NCBI RefSeq assembly: GCF_050003625.1
Contig: NC_134398.1
Location: forward strand, 204,339,313 to 204,403,312
Source: Haematobia irritans
Taxonomy: Eukaryota; Arthropoda; Insecta; Diptera; Muscidae
DNA length: 64,000 nt
Direction of reading: 5' to 3'
Shown piece by piece: positions 35,736 to 46,722 of the stretch. The stretch's first letter is position 1, and each line of letters begins with the position of its first letter. A program made the translations under genes and the position numbers. The notes beneath the pieces were generated by a model. The model saw nothing but the letters and a program-made list of their open reading frames with translations. It searched no databases and was not told the origin of the DNA.

Positions 35736-36480
35736 TGTAACAATAGTGATGGCAAAATACTATCACAGTTGGTGATTGTTGCCGTGTCACTTACGTGTCT
35801 GTGGTAGCGATGAGGATGAAATGGAACTTGGAAATGCTGCCAGGTTGAATTTCTCGCGGTTGGTAATGATACGGGCCACCGTAATGGCCAATGGTCACCT
35901 CCCACTCATATTCATAATGGGGGAAATGTCCTAATTACAGTATTGAAGCCCTGACAAACCATACTAACATATCGACCGAAGACCATCAACATTCCACTGA
36001 ATTTAGCGCCATCGCACTCGGCAATCTCTGGATCGCAAACCTTTGGACTGGGCATTTTGGCTCTTAGAAATAATGACGTGGTGGGGATTTTCAGAAGTGG
36101 CGTCAAATTCAAAAAATATTAGCAGGGTAATAACAATGTTTTCAGCACGGAGTTATTGGGTTTAATCGAATAATTTATAAGAAGCTATAACAAAATATCA
36201 AAGTGGCTATTCTAACAATAGTGATGGCAAACGGCTTTCAATTTTTTTTTGGTATATTTCTAACATCGCAGCACTGCATTTCAAGTTCCATTTCAAAGTT
36301 CCATTTCTTCCTCATTGCTACCACAGACTCAAAAGTGACACTGCAACAATCGCCAACTGTGATGGGGGAAGCGTATGAAAAAGTATGAAATATACATGAA
36401 AATATTTTGCCATCACTATTGTTAAAAGAGCCATTTTATATTTTGTGATACACCAAGCGCATCTACGATCCGTGTTTGCG
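35736..36480. repeat. degraded relatives of the foldback element
   Basis: Loop-type sequence occurs near 35760-35860 (TCTGTGGTAGCGATGAGGAT) and again, inverted, near 36270-36390 (GCTACCACAGACTC). A terminus-like ATTCAAAAAATATTAGCAGG sits at about 36105, and arm-like AATTTATAAGAAGCTA at about 36170. These look like one or two broken copies beside the intact one. Confidence 0.6.
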
Positions 36481-36754
36481 TTATAAACCCACATATATAT
36501 AGTTTCAATAAATAAAGTATTTCTTAATTCACATTGCAAATGCCGCCATGCTATAAACGTCAGTTTTTCAACTCGAAAAATAAACATCGTACCACAAATG
36601 GAAAAAGTTTCGCTAATTTTTCGCATTTTTTGGTTTTGTATGAAGTTTCAACGCGAAAACCGAACAGTGTACCGGCCTTTAATGAAGTTAGTATTTTCCT
36701 TTTATATTTTAAAAATATGCACTTTTTCTATAATATATAACTTTATTATTTTTT

Positions 36755-36786
36755 TAGCATATAAAATATAACTATTTTATATGCTA
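36755..36786. repeat. perfect 14-bp inverted repeat with 4-base loop
   Basis: TAGCATATAAAATA, loop TAAC, then TATTTTATATGCTA. It is not followed by a T-run and is not next to a known gene end. Its function is unknown. Confidence 0.8.
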
Positions 36787-38298
36787 TATTTCTTCATAAA
36801 ATTAAATTTTTTTAAATAAAAATCTCTACGAACTCACCCAATATTCCTCTGCGTAGAATTAATACGAACGCTATACGCCAATGAATATATTTAGGCTTAT
36901 GCCAAAACCTGTTCTACCACTTTATGCCGCCAGCAATGTACTAACGCCGTAACACCTATGAAACTTGGTTGTGTGCTGTTTTTATTGTGTCGTCGTTGAA
37001 GTTACACGTATTGACTCGGACGCCGGAATTCGATTTGTTCCACAAAAACCGCTTGAGTTTTAAAGAAGGAAATTATCAACAATTGAGATTTTAGCAAAGT
37101 AAATTTAATATCGCTAAATAAATGTTAATAAATACGAAAACGCATGAAATGTGAAGTGACGATTGTTATTCATTCAATTAGCGCAATTAGGTTTCTCCTG
37201 TGTATGTATGTGATTCAATGGTAGTAACACATAATTTCCCCAAGTGGAAAGGGATGCAGAAAAGTCCCCACCAATAAGAAATATAAAATGTAAATTGTTG
37301 ATTAAGCGTGACGTGTAATGGTAAAATTGAGATTATAATCAACACATCAGCATTGACAATCGAGAATAATTAATAAAAAAGATATTGGTGTTTGTTAAAC
37401 AAATAAAAAAGTCAAAGCTTAACAATTTTGCCGATACCTGATTTTTTGGTGAAGCTAGCAGCAGCAACCACAGTGTACAGTGTAATGGTGAATTGTGATG
37501 ATGGGGGAGCTGCTGCAAACCTAGTAAAACAAAACAAAAAATCGAGCTGATGTTCTTTATATAGCTGCTATTGTTTCTATTGTTGAGTTGTGTAAATTGA
37601 AAATAAAAACAACAACGTTTTAATCCAAATGCTATGTACATGAAATTCACCAAAAACCAAATAAAATAATAATTATTAAGCAAAAAAAATGTTAATTGTC
37701 AATCTTTTTCGAATGAAATCTATGTACTATATCACCTATGCTGAATGAATTGTTTAGATCTGGCCTCTGCTAACCACTGTATACATTGTTATTGTAATTG
37801 GATAAACAAGTCTGTGAATGTGTCCGGTACTTAATAACCCCAATTTAAATAAAAAAGATACACGAAAGTAATCAAATTAATGTGATTTAGTAACGCATTC
37901 CTCATGGTAATCTTGTAATTGTGACAGTTTATATCCCCCATCGGCCGGCAAGAAAATATTAATGAGAGAGAGAACAATATAAGAGATCGTATATACTCCC
38001 CCCTCGACAAACACAAAACAATTGTAATCAAAATGTCGTTATTTGCGCAATTTTTTGGAAAATCTAAAATTTTTTCCTTGGAATCCATCGAAATATTCTT
38101 CAACAATTTATATTACTTTGGTTATTCTGTCTTATCTATCATTTATTTACCTAATGTTTTCCGGTTTCGGTCGTGTCGGTTGTGATTTAAGTGTTTCGTT
38201 TTCTTTCAGGTTTTGTTAAAAAATGAATCCATAAAATACTATAATAAACTTAAAATATACATTAAAAAAACTGTATAATTTTTTATTATTGCTATTAG
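36787..38298. other. mostly unique sequence, possible 5' region of another gene
   Basis: Around 36950-37070 the sequence is less AT-rich (GTCGTCGTTGAAGTTACACG, then GACTCGGACGCCGGAATTCG) and has the look of a 5' untranslated exon, without a provable start or donor. The rest is unremarkable. Confidence 0.3.
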
Positions 38299-38399
38299 GC
38301 AAAGACATTGCGATCATCACCATAGAACTTATCAATATAAAAATTATTAGAGGCAGATTTACGAGTGCCATTGTTGCTGTTGCAGAATACAACACTCAG
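38299..38399 (+). other. putative internal exon (possibly 5' UTR) of an unidentified gene
   Basis: A pyrimidine-rich acceptor (TTTATTATTGCTATTAG) and a perfect donor (ACTCAG|GTAAGT) bound 101 bases that are richer in G+C than the flanks. One frame is open throughout (ending TSAIVAVAEYNTQ) and the other two contain stops. No family is recognised and no partner exon is visible. It could be an untranslated exon of a gene whose coding part lies beyond the window, or a chance pairing of splice-like sites. Confidence 0.35.
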
Positions 38400-38940
38400 G
38401 TAAGTTAATAATATTCTATTTTTATTGCACAGTGTAGTAGTTAATATGAAAGTTAAAAGAGTTCAATTGTGAAAAAATAATAATAATAAAAATCATCAAC
38501 CTTACAACTTGCAAATTTTGTTTTTTTATGAATGAGAACGACATTGTAATAATTGGGGATTTTCCAAATCTGTTAAGTAGCACTACAAGCCGCTAATAGA
38601 CTGAAATTTTAAAAACATTAGCATTTTTGCGAACAAAATATTCCATTTCGTTCGATGTTTTGTGGTACATCAGCTTGTATGTTATCCACAAAGATGAAAT
38701 GCGTCCAGAATAATCTAGTAGTGAGGCGAGTAGGTTTGAGTGGGCAAGCGAAAAGGTAATGCGTGTTGTGTGACCATTGATTACAGATGGGATACATGTC
38801 AGCTACGCTGTTACCAATCACTGATAAGTAGCAACTGCCCTAGGCTGCTTTTCGTTGGGCCAAAGTTTCCTTAGTCTACCGTGGGAGGTACTACTTTGAC
38901 AACATAACATATAGTTGTGACTGTACACCGGGATGATCTT

Positions 38941-39002
38941 AGGTTAAAGTGGCAGCCCGATTAAGATTCAGGCTCACTTAGACTATTCAGTCCATTGTGA
39001 TA
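38941..39002 (-). mobile_element. 5'-truncated SINE, 62 bp, with target duplication
   Basis: The insert is only the 3' end of the 40131 SINE in reverse complement (AGGTTAAAGTGGCAGCCCGA, then CTCACTTAGACTATTCAGTC). It is flanked by ATGATCTT at 38933-38940 and 39003-39010. The host LINE sequence is continuous across one copy of that 8-mer. Truncation at the 5' side plus a duplication fits target-primed reverse transcription. Confidence 0.85.
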
Positions 39003-39149
39003 ATGATCTTGGTCTCCACTTAAAGTGATCCACGGAGACATCCTGTCTCTCTGCTTTAAGGACAGCGTTCTGGCAGGCCTCTGTGTAATTCCACTGCTTG
39101 TCTGAGGTGTCCACAGTGGCGCTGCATAGTTTACCATTGACCGACCTTG

Positions 39150-39387
39150 ACAGAAAAAAATATCTTCCATTTTTTTATTCAAATTTGAATTGAATTAAAA
39201 AAATTCAATTAACAATTTAATTGTTTCAACAAATATTTTAATTGAAACAAAAATCAATCACAAAAATTAATAGTATCAATAAAAAATTTTAATTGACTTT
39301 GGTGAATGATACTATCATTTATTTTATTCAATAATTAATCGGATCAATTAATTTCGTGATTGAAGACAACAAATATTTTTTCCGTGT
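39150..39387. mobile_element. AT-rich palindromic MITE inserted in the LINE relic
   Basis: The left end is ACAGAAAAAAATATCTTC and the right end, inverted, is ACACGGAAAAAATATTTG. The interior is full of CAATTAA and AATTGATT words and carries TTTCGTGATTGAAGAC, as in the copy at 24938-25230. LINE sequence resumes at TATAAGTC on its right. Confidence 0.75.
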
Positions 39388-40130
39388 TATAAGTCAACGA
39401 GGTTTTTTTCTGCACCCCAAGTGCTACATGTAAGGGACTTGAGGACCTTGTTTCTACCGCGGAGAAATTGTAGGGGCACTTGACTTTCGTCATTGACTAT
39501 GACATTCAATTGCCTGCATACCTCTGCCGTCCATGTAGTGAATAGAGTGGCTGAGGATTTTGGAGGCAGATATCCTCAAATTTCTTGCAGTGAAACAACT
39601 GCTAAGATTAGCAAGTTAGTCGTTTAATCGATCGCAAATGTCATCAACAATGGATTATGATTGTACAGTCGTCCGCAATCCCAACGCCGCCAGGAAGAGG
39701 TAGGTCTTTGCTTCTAATCCCCAAATTCCACATACGACTGGGGCCCGCACAGAGAATTCAGAATTCAAGGCCCGACCGGGAGTAACTATACTGCCAGACT
39801 GTTCGATGGTCTTGAATCATATACCTTCGATATGTCAAGCTCCACGGGAATCGTACTATGACACGGCTAGGGCTGACTGAGTCCTCCATTTATATATGCT
39901 GAACTCGCTTGCACAACTATTGTGGTGCTATGTACTTTCCGGAATCCATGTTTATGGTTGGCAGCTGGAAATCTCTCTAAAAGTCTGGGGAGGATTCGGT
40001 TTAAATTGGAGTTTTTGAGGATGAAAACTTCCTGGTTTGATGGCAAGAGATAGTAAACTACATACGATACAGCTTTTTTTATTGAAATTTACTTAAACGG
40101 ATTAACAAAAAATTTTAAATCAAGGGTACA

Positions 40131-40470
40131 CCGTGGTGCAATGGTTAGCATGCCCGCCTTGCATGCACAAGGTCGTGGGTTCGATTCCTGCTACGACCGA
40201 ACACCAAAAAGTTTTTCAGCGGTGGATTATCCCACCTCAGTAATGCTGGTGACATTTCTGAGGGTTACAAAGCTTCTCTAAGTGGTTTCACTGCAATGTG
40301 GAACGCCGTTCGGACTCGGCTATAAAAAGGAGGTCCCTTGTCATTGAGCTTAACATGGAATCGGGCAGCACTCAGTGATAAGAGAGAAGTTCACCACTGT
40401 GGTATCACAATGGACTGAATAGTCTAAGTGAGCCTGATACATCGGGCTGCCACATAACCTAACCTAACCT
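40131..40470 (+). mobile_element. complete tRNA-derived SINE
   Basis: The 340-bp element starts CCGTGGTGCAATGGTTAGCA (A-box region) and has the B-box GGTTCGATTCC at 40178-40188. It then has the body blocks CCCACCTCAGTAATGCTGG, CGGACTCGGCTATAAAAAGG and CACAATGGACTGAATAGTC, and ends in ATAACCTAACCTAACCT. AAGGGTACA flanks it at 40122-40130 and 40471-40479, a 9-bp target duplication. The tRNA-like head should carry an internal pol III promoter. Other copies or parts lie at 1603, 38941, 42890, 45762-51344 and 59097. Confidence 0.93.
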
Positions 40471-40479
40471 AAGGGTACA

Positions 40480-42747
40480 TTTTTACCATCCTCATATCAA
40501 TTAACATCCTACCTTCAAGAACGATACTATGTTTGATTTTCGCCTTGAAAATTTCGTTTTACTTTTTTATAGCTTCATGTTTGGTGTAACTTCCCTACTT
40601 TCAGTCCGGTTTATTTATAGAATTGGAGTACTGCGACTAACGCACTTCCACTGTCCTGCCGAAGGCCACTAATTCAATGTGAACAATTTTGTCCCAATAG
40701 TACCCCAATGCATTTTCTTTAGATTATTTATTTTTTTTTTTTTTTCATATTATTTTTTAAATTTCTGATCACTGTGCATATTTGTTGAAATCTCTATTCT
40801 AATAATTGTATCTCTCTCACATATCTATCTACTCTTATGACCACAAAATCAGTGAATTAAATGTAATTATAACCACTTGAACCGGTTTTCACATTATCTC
40901 TTTGATCACAATTGCACATTGCCAACGGTCGCCAATGTCGTAGTTGGCTGTCATAAATCTTTTACTTACGCTCTGTATTCTCTCTCACTCTCCCTTTGGC
41001 TTTGATAAACAAAAACCCTACTTTGTGGATAGTTTTCTATTGTCGTCTTACATCTCTATGATCCCCTCTTTATATATGAAAATGGGTGTGTGTGTGAGTG
41101 TGTATATACGCCCCCTTAAAATACACTTTCTTATTTACATTCAATTCAATTGAATTTGTTGTAGGCTTTATTGTGGCAGCAACATAACAGATATGCTATG
41201 TTTTGTTTGAGAACTGCGGGTTTGCTTCAAATTTTCTAATTCTTACAACTGAAATTTGTTATTTGTGAATGTTTTCTCATTCATTTAGTCGGTCATTCGT
41301 CTTATTGTTGTTGATGTTGCCAAGCATACTGATTGTTAAGGTGTGTTGCTATTGCTTGAAGATTGACACTCATGTATCATGTCTTTGAAATGTAAAGATA
41401 AACTTTCTCATTTTCTTCGATGAGCATTACACTCAAGGAAAATTTATTCAGCCTTGTTACAGTCTTCATGAGCTGAAAAAATAGGTCCCAAATAACAAGT
41501 GGGAGATTTTCATTGACTTGTTAATCGTCACATTATAGGACTGTGTGTTTATGAATCTAAATGCACTCATATCTTATAGCTCAATACTTGTACGCGTTTT
41601 CTGGATGAGCATATTTAGGGATTTGTTGTGCTAATCATCTGCCTAATTCACTTTGTAGTCCATACAGCATACTTCTTACATTTCTCCGTCATTTATAGTT
41701 TGCAAAGCATCACTCAGATGACATTTGTTAATGAATTTTTCACGCGCTTCATATATTTGATTTGGATATATCATGTTATTTTCTAAAACTGGTTTCATCC
41801 ATATAATACAAAAAAATAAAGGTTAATACACTCGAATGAATTTCAACGGATTCGTATAAATTTGAATACATTTTATTATACACAATATAATAAAAATATG
41901 CAACCGGCTTCACACAAGATTTGCATGGTTGGTTGATGACGACAGGTTTTTGGAGCAAACTTCTATTGAAGTTAGTAGGTCATTAAATTTTTTTTTAATG
42001 GCGTTACAAATATTTTTCGGTGAAAGTATTACCAATATAAAAAGGCAAGCCTTATTTTTTATATAATTTCGAGATGGGTAGGAAATAATGATTCATATGT
42101 TTTTTATCCAAAATCTTTTGTCCATGACAAGATCATGTTAGTTATTATTCAAATTATTGGGTCCAAGTCAGTCTACACCATGCTACTATGTCGGTCGCGA
42201 TTGTCCATTTTCTTATATTTGCATAGAATATTGCATAGAACATTTAATTTCAAGTATTAAATTTTTTATTGGGTGTATTTCTATCAGATGTGTATTCGTT
42301 TTGTCTTCTTATCACATTTTCATACGGAATTCCCAAAGTTTATATGCGTCTTATCAAGTCTAAATTATTTGTAAGAGAGATGTTTTCCCTTCTGTTCATA
42401 GCAAGATGCTCATTTCATGTAGATTGATGTTTTCTTATCAGTTGGAAATATTTTCCACAAAGTATATAATTAATAAATATTTCAAATGTCAGAGTCAAGT
42501 TCTAACAGAAATGGGTTTCCAGGAAGCATAGTAGATGTAAAACAAAAAAAAAACTATAATCGCTACGATTTAAAATGTGACTCATGCAGTTTTTGGAGTA
42601 TCTTGTTCTTTGTATTTTATATTTTATGTTATAAATAAAAGCTTCTACAAATATATTTGAATTCTTAAATCCATTTAAATCGTATAAATTGGAGAACTTA
42701 GCTAAGTATAGATAATGGCGTATTTTCTATTTTTAATGTTTCTGCAA
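40480..42747. other. no gene seen
   Basis: Unique-looking AT-rich sequence with short T-rich frames. Nothing supportable. Confidence 0.5.
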
Positions 42748-42837
42748 GGGTTGCCTCTTTCGGATATTTCGGATTGGACAAACATAATGTTGAAATTGCC
42801 TACTGACAACTCTATCGTTAAACTTGACATTTATATT

Positions 42838-43608
42838 GCAAGATCTTCATGTGACCTATCGTGAAATTGATACACCCTTAGACATTAGTGAGGTTATCTA
42901 ACCTAACTTAACCTAGACATTAGTAAGTGGGACCACCATACAATCATTATTGCATAACCGTCAAAAAAATTTGTTCGCGTTTTGTCAATCGCTCAATAAC
43001 AGGCTCGTGTCGATTTGTCAAAAGAAATGTTCCAACAATACGATCGCGTCTATGTCATGGTGACAGGTGATGAATCGTGGATTCACGCGAATGAGCCCGA
43101 AATTAATAACAGTCGACTGTTATGTGTTGCAAGATGAGACAAATCCAACACAAGTTGATCGTGAACGAAGCACATCCTAGCAAATGTTTTTTTTCGGAAT
43201 CGTACCACTGGAACAATGTAGAACAATAAATTCTGAGTGGTACGAAACATTTATTTACTACTTTTCTTCCAAGAAATCAGGAAAACCAACCGCCGAAGAC
43301 AAATAACTCTTCACCACAAGAATGCGAGCTCTAACCCATTGGCTGAAACAACTGCCCTTTTGAGCACTCAAAACATCGAGTTGATAGGTCATCCGCCGTA
43401 TATTCCTGACATGGCACCGAATTATATACTGTACGTAAAAAATAAAATAAGAGGTCAACGTTTTTGGATACCTGAAGAAGCGATTGATGCGTTCAGAATT
43501 CACGGTTTGGTGATACCTCAATCAGAGAGGAAAAAATGCTTTGACAATTGTTTTAATCGAATGCAAAAGTGTATAGATCTTAATGGGGAATATTTTCAAA
43601 TAGAATAA
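42838..43608 (+). pseudogene. mariner transposase, inactive
   Basis: Recognisable pieces are LQDLHVTYREIDTPLDIS (42838-42889), VMVTGDESWIHANEPE (about 43055-43105, with the first catalytic Asp in TGDES) and, from 43237, an open frame to 43608. That frame holds TNRRRQITLHHKNAS, GHPPYIPDMAPNY and FNRMQKCIDLNGEYFQIE. The D,D34D mariner triad (family knowledge) is lost at two places. HHDNA is here HHKNA, and the residue 35 positions later, normally Asp after APN, is Tyr. Spacing is intact, so these are point losses. Stops and frame breaks lie between the pieces. A related, 5' fragment of the family is at 51361-51890. Confidence 0.9.
42890..42913 (+). mobile_element. 24-bp SINE-tail insertion with 11-bp target duplication
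   Basis: The insert reads GAGGTTATCTAACCTAACTT plus AACC. It is flanked by TAGACATTAGT at 42879-42889 and 42914-42924 inside mariner coding sequence. Only the (CCTAA)-type SINE tail was copied. See the finding for caveats. Confidence 0.6.
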
Positions 43609-43776
43609 AGCGATTATCGATTATTAATACTTATTTTTGTCCTCTAATCTCGAAGTATAAAAGGCAACCCCCGAAAAAACAGAGGTGGCTCAACAGTTGG
43701 TTGTTGAAGTGCAAATGAAGTAATTCTTGGTTTTGTACTTCAGAGGATATATTTTATCGCTATATATATATATATA

Positions 43777-43952
43777 CAGTGAAATCTCTGAAAGTTGGAA
43801 CCCACCGTCGCGTAAATTTTGTCCACTTTAGAGTGGCGTCCAGACATGAGATATTAATTTTAATGTGTTAGTATAGCAAACGTCCCCAGGCAACTCTCCA
43901 TGTTTGGGAGGTGTCCGGTTTTCAGAGTGTCCGAGTTGAAGAGGTTTCACTG
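43777..43952. mobile_element. pogo/Tigger-like MITE, 176 bp, TA duplication
   Basis: The ends are CAGTGAAATCTCTGAAAGTT and, inverted, CAGTGAAACCTCTTCAACTC, flanked by TA on both sides. CAGTGAAACCTCT ends with a TA target are typical of pogo-type Tc1/mariner elements. The interior has no open frame. It is inserted next to an (AT)n run. Confidence 0.85.
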
Positions 43953-44117
43953 TATTTAACAATTAGCAGATACGACTTCATTTTTAACTGTTATAAAAAA
44001 TATATAAATTTGTAATTGTTTGTAATTTTAAAAATCCAAAAAAATCACTTTGGGTTGAGTGAATTACCCGAATTTATTCTGATAATTGGTTGATAGTTTT
44101 GCTGCAAGTAGAGGATG

Positions 44118-44320
44118 CTGATGAGGAATGTGGTAATTCCGAAACAGCTGTACATCCAACCATCTTGCAGTCTATAGGGCTTTGCCCAAATAAATTTGAC
44201 AAGCATACTTTTCCTCTGTTGGTTAAGCTACACTTGTAGTTTAGTCAATGCATGGCTTTAAGCTGAGATAAAAAAAACAATAACGATTGAAGAGAAGCCA
44301 ACAATAACAAACAAAACGAA
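44118..44320 (+). repeat. dispersed repeat (GATGAGGAATGTGG family), second copy
   Basis: It matches 16380-16590 through GATGAGGAATGTGGTAATTC, GCCCAAATAAATTTGACAA and GTTAAGCTACACTTGTAG. A slightly longer open frame upstream ([16 protein letters not shown]) suggests the true 5' side is here. Element class is unknown. Confidence 0.7.
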
Positions 44321-45540
44321 AAAATCCAAAATTTTGAATTTCATTGTAAAGAATTCAAATTTAAAAATATATAAAAAAATTATGTGCGAGTTTAGACAAT
44401 TTTTTTCAGAAGTTTAAAAATATATTTTCTCTGATTTTCAGTTTTTTCTCTGTGTCATTTGTTGTCCCCATTATGTCCTCTCTTGAACAAGGTTTTATTT
44501 TCCAATTAAACATTGTTTTGTTTTTTCATTTCTATTTCAAAAATTGACTTTGTTGATTACAAATGCTTTGATGAATTTGTTTGCGGTGATGAAATGTTGC
44601 AATCTTATTTAAACTGATTGTATTTTTGAAAGCTACCTTGTCATCTCTTTGGCTTTGTTCTATAATCGTAAATCCAATATGCGCTTCTCACCCAATGACG
44701 TTTATTGAGAACATTCATCATTGTTACGTTATTTGTTCTTTACGCTTCGCTCTATGTCTTTTTGTGAGTGTGCTAGCAAAGATAATACTACATTTCTCTT
44801 CTCATAGCAGCTATAGATGTCGTAGTGGGGGTGTTTACACTAACCGATGAGATAACTGCGAAAGTTAACAGTGGGTAAATAAGACACCAGTTTACAGGAA
44901 TCGGAAAAGGTTTGAAATCATTTTGATAATAATTCAACTGATATCACATCACATAACATACCATGTCAATATTTAATATTTGTGCATTATTATGTATACT
45001 AAATATGTGTTATCGCCTCCTTCTTTGAAAATGATTTAATTGTATGTGGCCACTCAACTACTTGATGAGTTTCTTTTGAGAGAAAATCACTTATTTTGAC
45101 ATTTAAATATCTAGGCAGTCATCATGTACTCGTATGTATATCTTATGTTTGTTTTGTGGCATGTGTTGTTTGTTTACCCTTCATCCCAGAGATCCCCCTT
45201 GAAGTAACAACAAATATGTATATTTTTTTGTGGTCTTCGTTGCATCTCAACTTGTGTGTTGAGCGGCTTTTTATGAACAACCTGTTCTTTATAATGCCTT
45301 GTCTTTGTCTCTCCACCTAGGTAACAGGTAAATTGTCTTTTGTTCTCTCACTTTGGAATGTGCCGTGCCGTAAGCCCTAGGTGTCAATTGTGTACAACGT
45401 ACATATAATATGTACATAAGAAGATTGTCAAACGGGGTGGCTTGTGTGTTTTGCCCTCTCACTATTGTGAATGATTTTGTAAGAATTGTGTCTGGCAGCT
45501 ATAATTAAAAAAGGTATGGCATATATAGGGTAAATGTTCC
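44321..45540. other. no gene seen
   Basis: Unique T-rich sequence with short frames lacking motifs. Nothing supportable. Confidence 0.5.
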
Positions 45541-45761
45541 ATACTCAAAGTGACAAACAATTGCAATTGATTTCTACCTTTAATATTATTATTAGATTTT
45601 TTTTATTTGGGAAGAACCAAGATCCTCCCACAGAAAATGCTGCGCCATGTATAAGGAGATTCTGGCGCCATATGATAAGAACTGGATCTGTGTAGTTAAA
45701 ATAGAGAACATATTTGGGACGACATTTTGGAAGTGCTTTTAAAGTTGTGCTTTGGGAGCCA
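45541..45761 (-). repeat. repeat that was the target of the nested SINE
   Basis: On the minus strand AAAAGCACTTCCAAAATG and TTTTAACTACACAG match 50475-50525 inside the hAT MITE (AAAAGTACTTCCAAAAATG, TTTTAACTACACAG). Its sequence resumes beyond the SINE at 51345 (TTCTTCTAAGGCACAACTTT on the minus strand), so the SINE split this repeat. Confidence 0.6.
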
Positions 45762-45808
45762 CCGTGGTGCAATGGTTAGCATGCCCGCCTTGCATCCACA
45801 GTGGCGTG

Positions 45809-46463
45809 CACAGAAAAAAAAGCATACCCGGTTCCAAAGAGTTTGTTTTTACTTTAAAAAATTTGGTATTGATTCCGAGCCAAAGAAGCGGAGAATACAA
45901 GTAAGGATACTTTTAAGACACAATTCTCTTTTAAATTTAGGTTTTGTGTACTTGCTTCTAGGAAACAAATTTTAATTTTTCGCTTTCTCAGCTTTTTTTC
46001 TTCATATGCTATCAAAGTCCTTTAAAAACGAGTTAACGGCAACTTTATTTTCCAAATTAGGACTCGACTTCCAGTAGAAATTATACTATGTTTCAAGTAA
46101 AAAACTTCTTTAAAATAAAGTTTTGAAAAACATGTCCTATATTTGAACGATTTTTTGCTTTGTAGTCAAGATGCAAAAAGACAACTATTTAAAGACAATT
46201 TCATTAAATTTAAAGAATTTTTCTGAATTATTAAAGTCAAGTTGACCTTAGCATATAAATTTTTTCTTTCATGTTAAGATACCCATTTTTAAGTCAAATC
46301 ACTTAATTATAAGGACTATATGACTTCATTGAAAAGTTTATCGACTTTTGGACAAGGAAAATAATTTTATTTTAGAGAAATGCGTCTTCTACGCTAAGCA
46401 AAATTTGTATTCGTATTTTAAAGACATGAAATCTTTGACCTCTCGACAATATTTTTTTCAGTG
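45809..46463 (-). mobile_element. MITE (CACTGAAAAAAATAT family) inside the SINE head
   Basis: Left end CACAGAAAAAAAAGC and, inverted right end, CACACTGAAAAAAATATTG. It interrupts the SINE between its anticodon-like region (GCATCCACAGTGGCGTG) and its B-box region (GGGTTCAAACCC), so the pol III promoter is split. Internal blocks (GGACATGTTTTTCAAA, GAATCAATACCAAAT) match 3396-3640. The exact target duplication is unclear, at most GTG or so. Confidence 0.7.
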
Positions 46464-46596
46464 TGGGTTCAAACCCAGTTTCGACCATATAGTTTTTCAG
46501 CGGTGGATTATCCCACCTCAGTAATGCTGGTTGTTGTTGTTGTTGTTGTAACAGTTTATTGTGATCTCATCCATTTCATGTTATACGCTTGGTACA

Positions 46597-46722
46597 TCAG
46601 CTTGTTGGCAGATCAAGGAACTCTGCGACTAAGATGGGGTGTGTCTAGAGTGATCTGGTGGTAAGTCGGGTTGGTTTGGCTGGGCAAGAGAAAAGATGAC
46701 GCGTGTCGTGTGGCCCTTGGTT
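46597..46722 (-). pseudogene. LINE C-terminal zinc-knuckle-like tail cut off by nonsense codons
   Basis: Continuing the minus-strand frame past the TGA gives NQGPHDTRHLFSCPAKPTRL, then TAG in place of Trp, then THPILVAEFLDLPTS and a natural TGA at about 46597. The Cys-x2-Cys...His...Cys pattern (DVCPI-stop, HDTRHLFSC) is the usual C-terminal motif of many LINE proteins. Confidence 0.8.

Larger units (their letters stand above)
38633..40075 (-). pseudogene. relic non-LTR retrotransposon (same family as 46531-50067)
   Basis: The minus strand matches the C-terminal half of the 46723-49920 ORF in several frames. Examples are VADMYPICNQW and ACPLKPTRLTTR (38640-38820), GRSMVNYAAPLWTPQTS (about 39060-39150), and further RT sequence to about 40075 with frameshifts and stops. 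It is 5' truncated within the RT region. Two insertions interrupt it: a 62-bp SINE end (38941-39002) and an AT-rich MITE (39150-39387). The relic keeps Cys and Trp codons where the longer copy has stops. Confidence 0.85.
42748..43675 (+). mobile_element. dead mariner element
   Basis: The outer ends are related inverted repeats (AGGGTTGCCTCTTTCGGATA at the left; the inverse of the right end reads GGGGGTTGCCTTTTATACTT). The interior is a broken transposase gene. A 5' deletion joins leader sequence (CTCTATCGTTAAACTTGACA) directly to transposase codons at about 42838. A 24-bp SINE-tail insert sits at 42890-42913. Confidence 0.8.

Noticed and set aside
35627..36626. Minus-strand frames of 66-102 residues
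   Set aside because: They lie in broken copies of the foldback family and mirror frames in the opposite arm.
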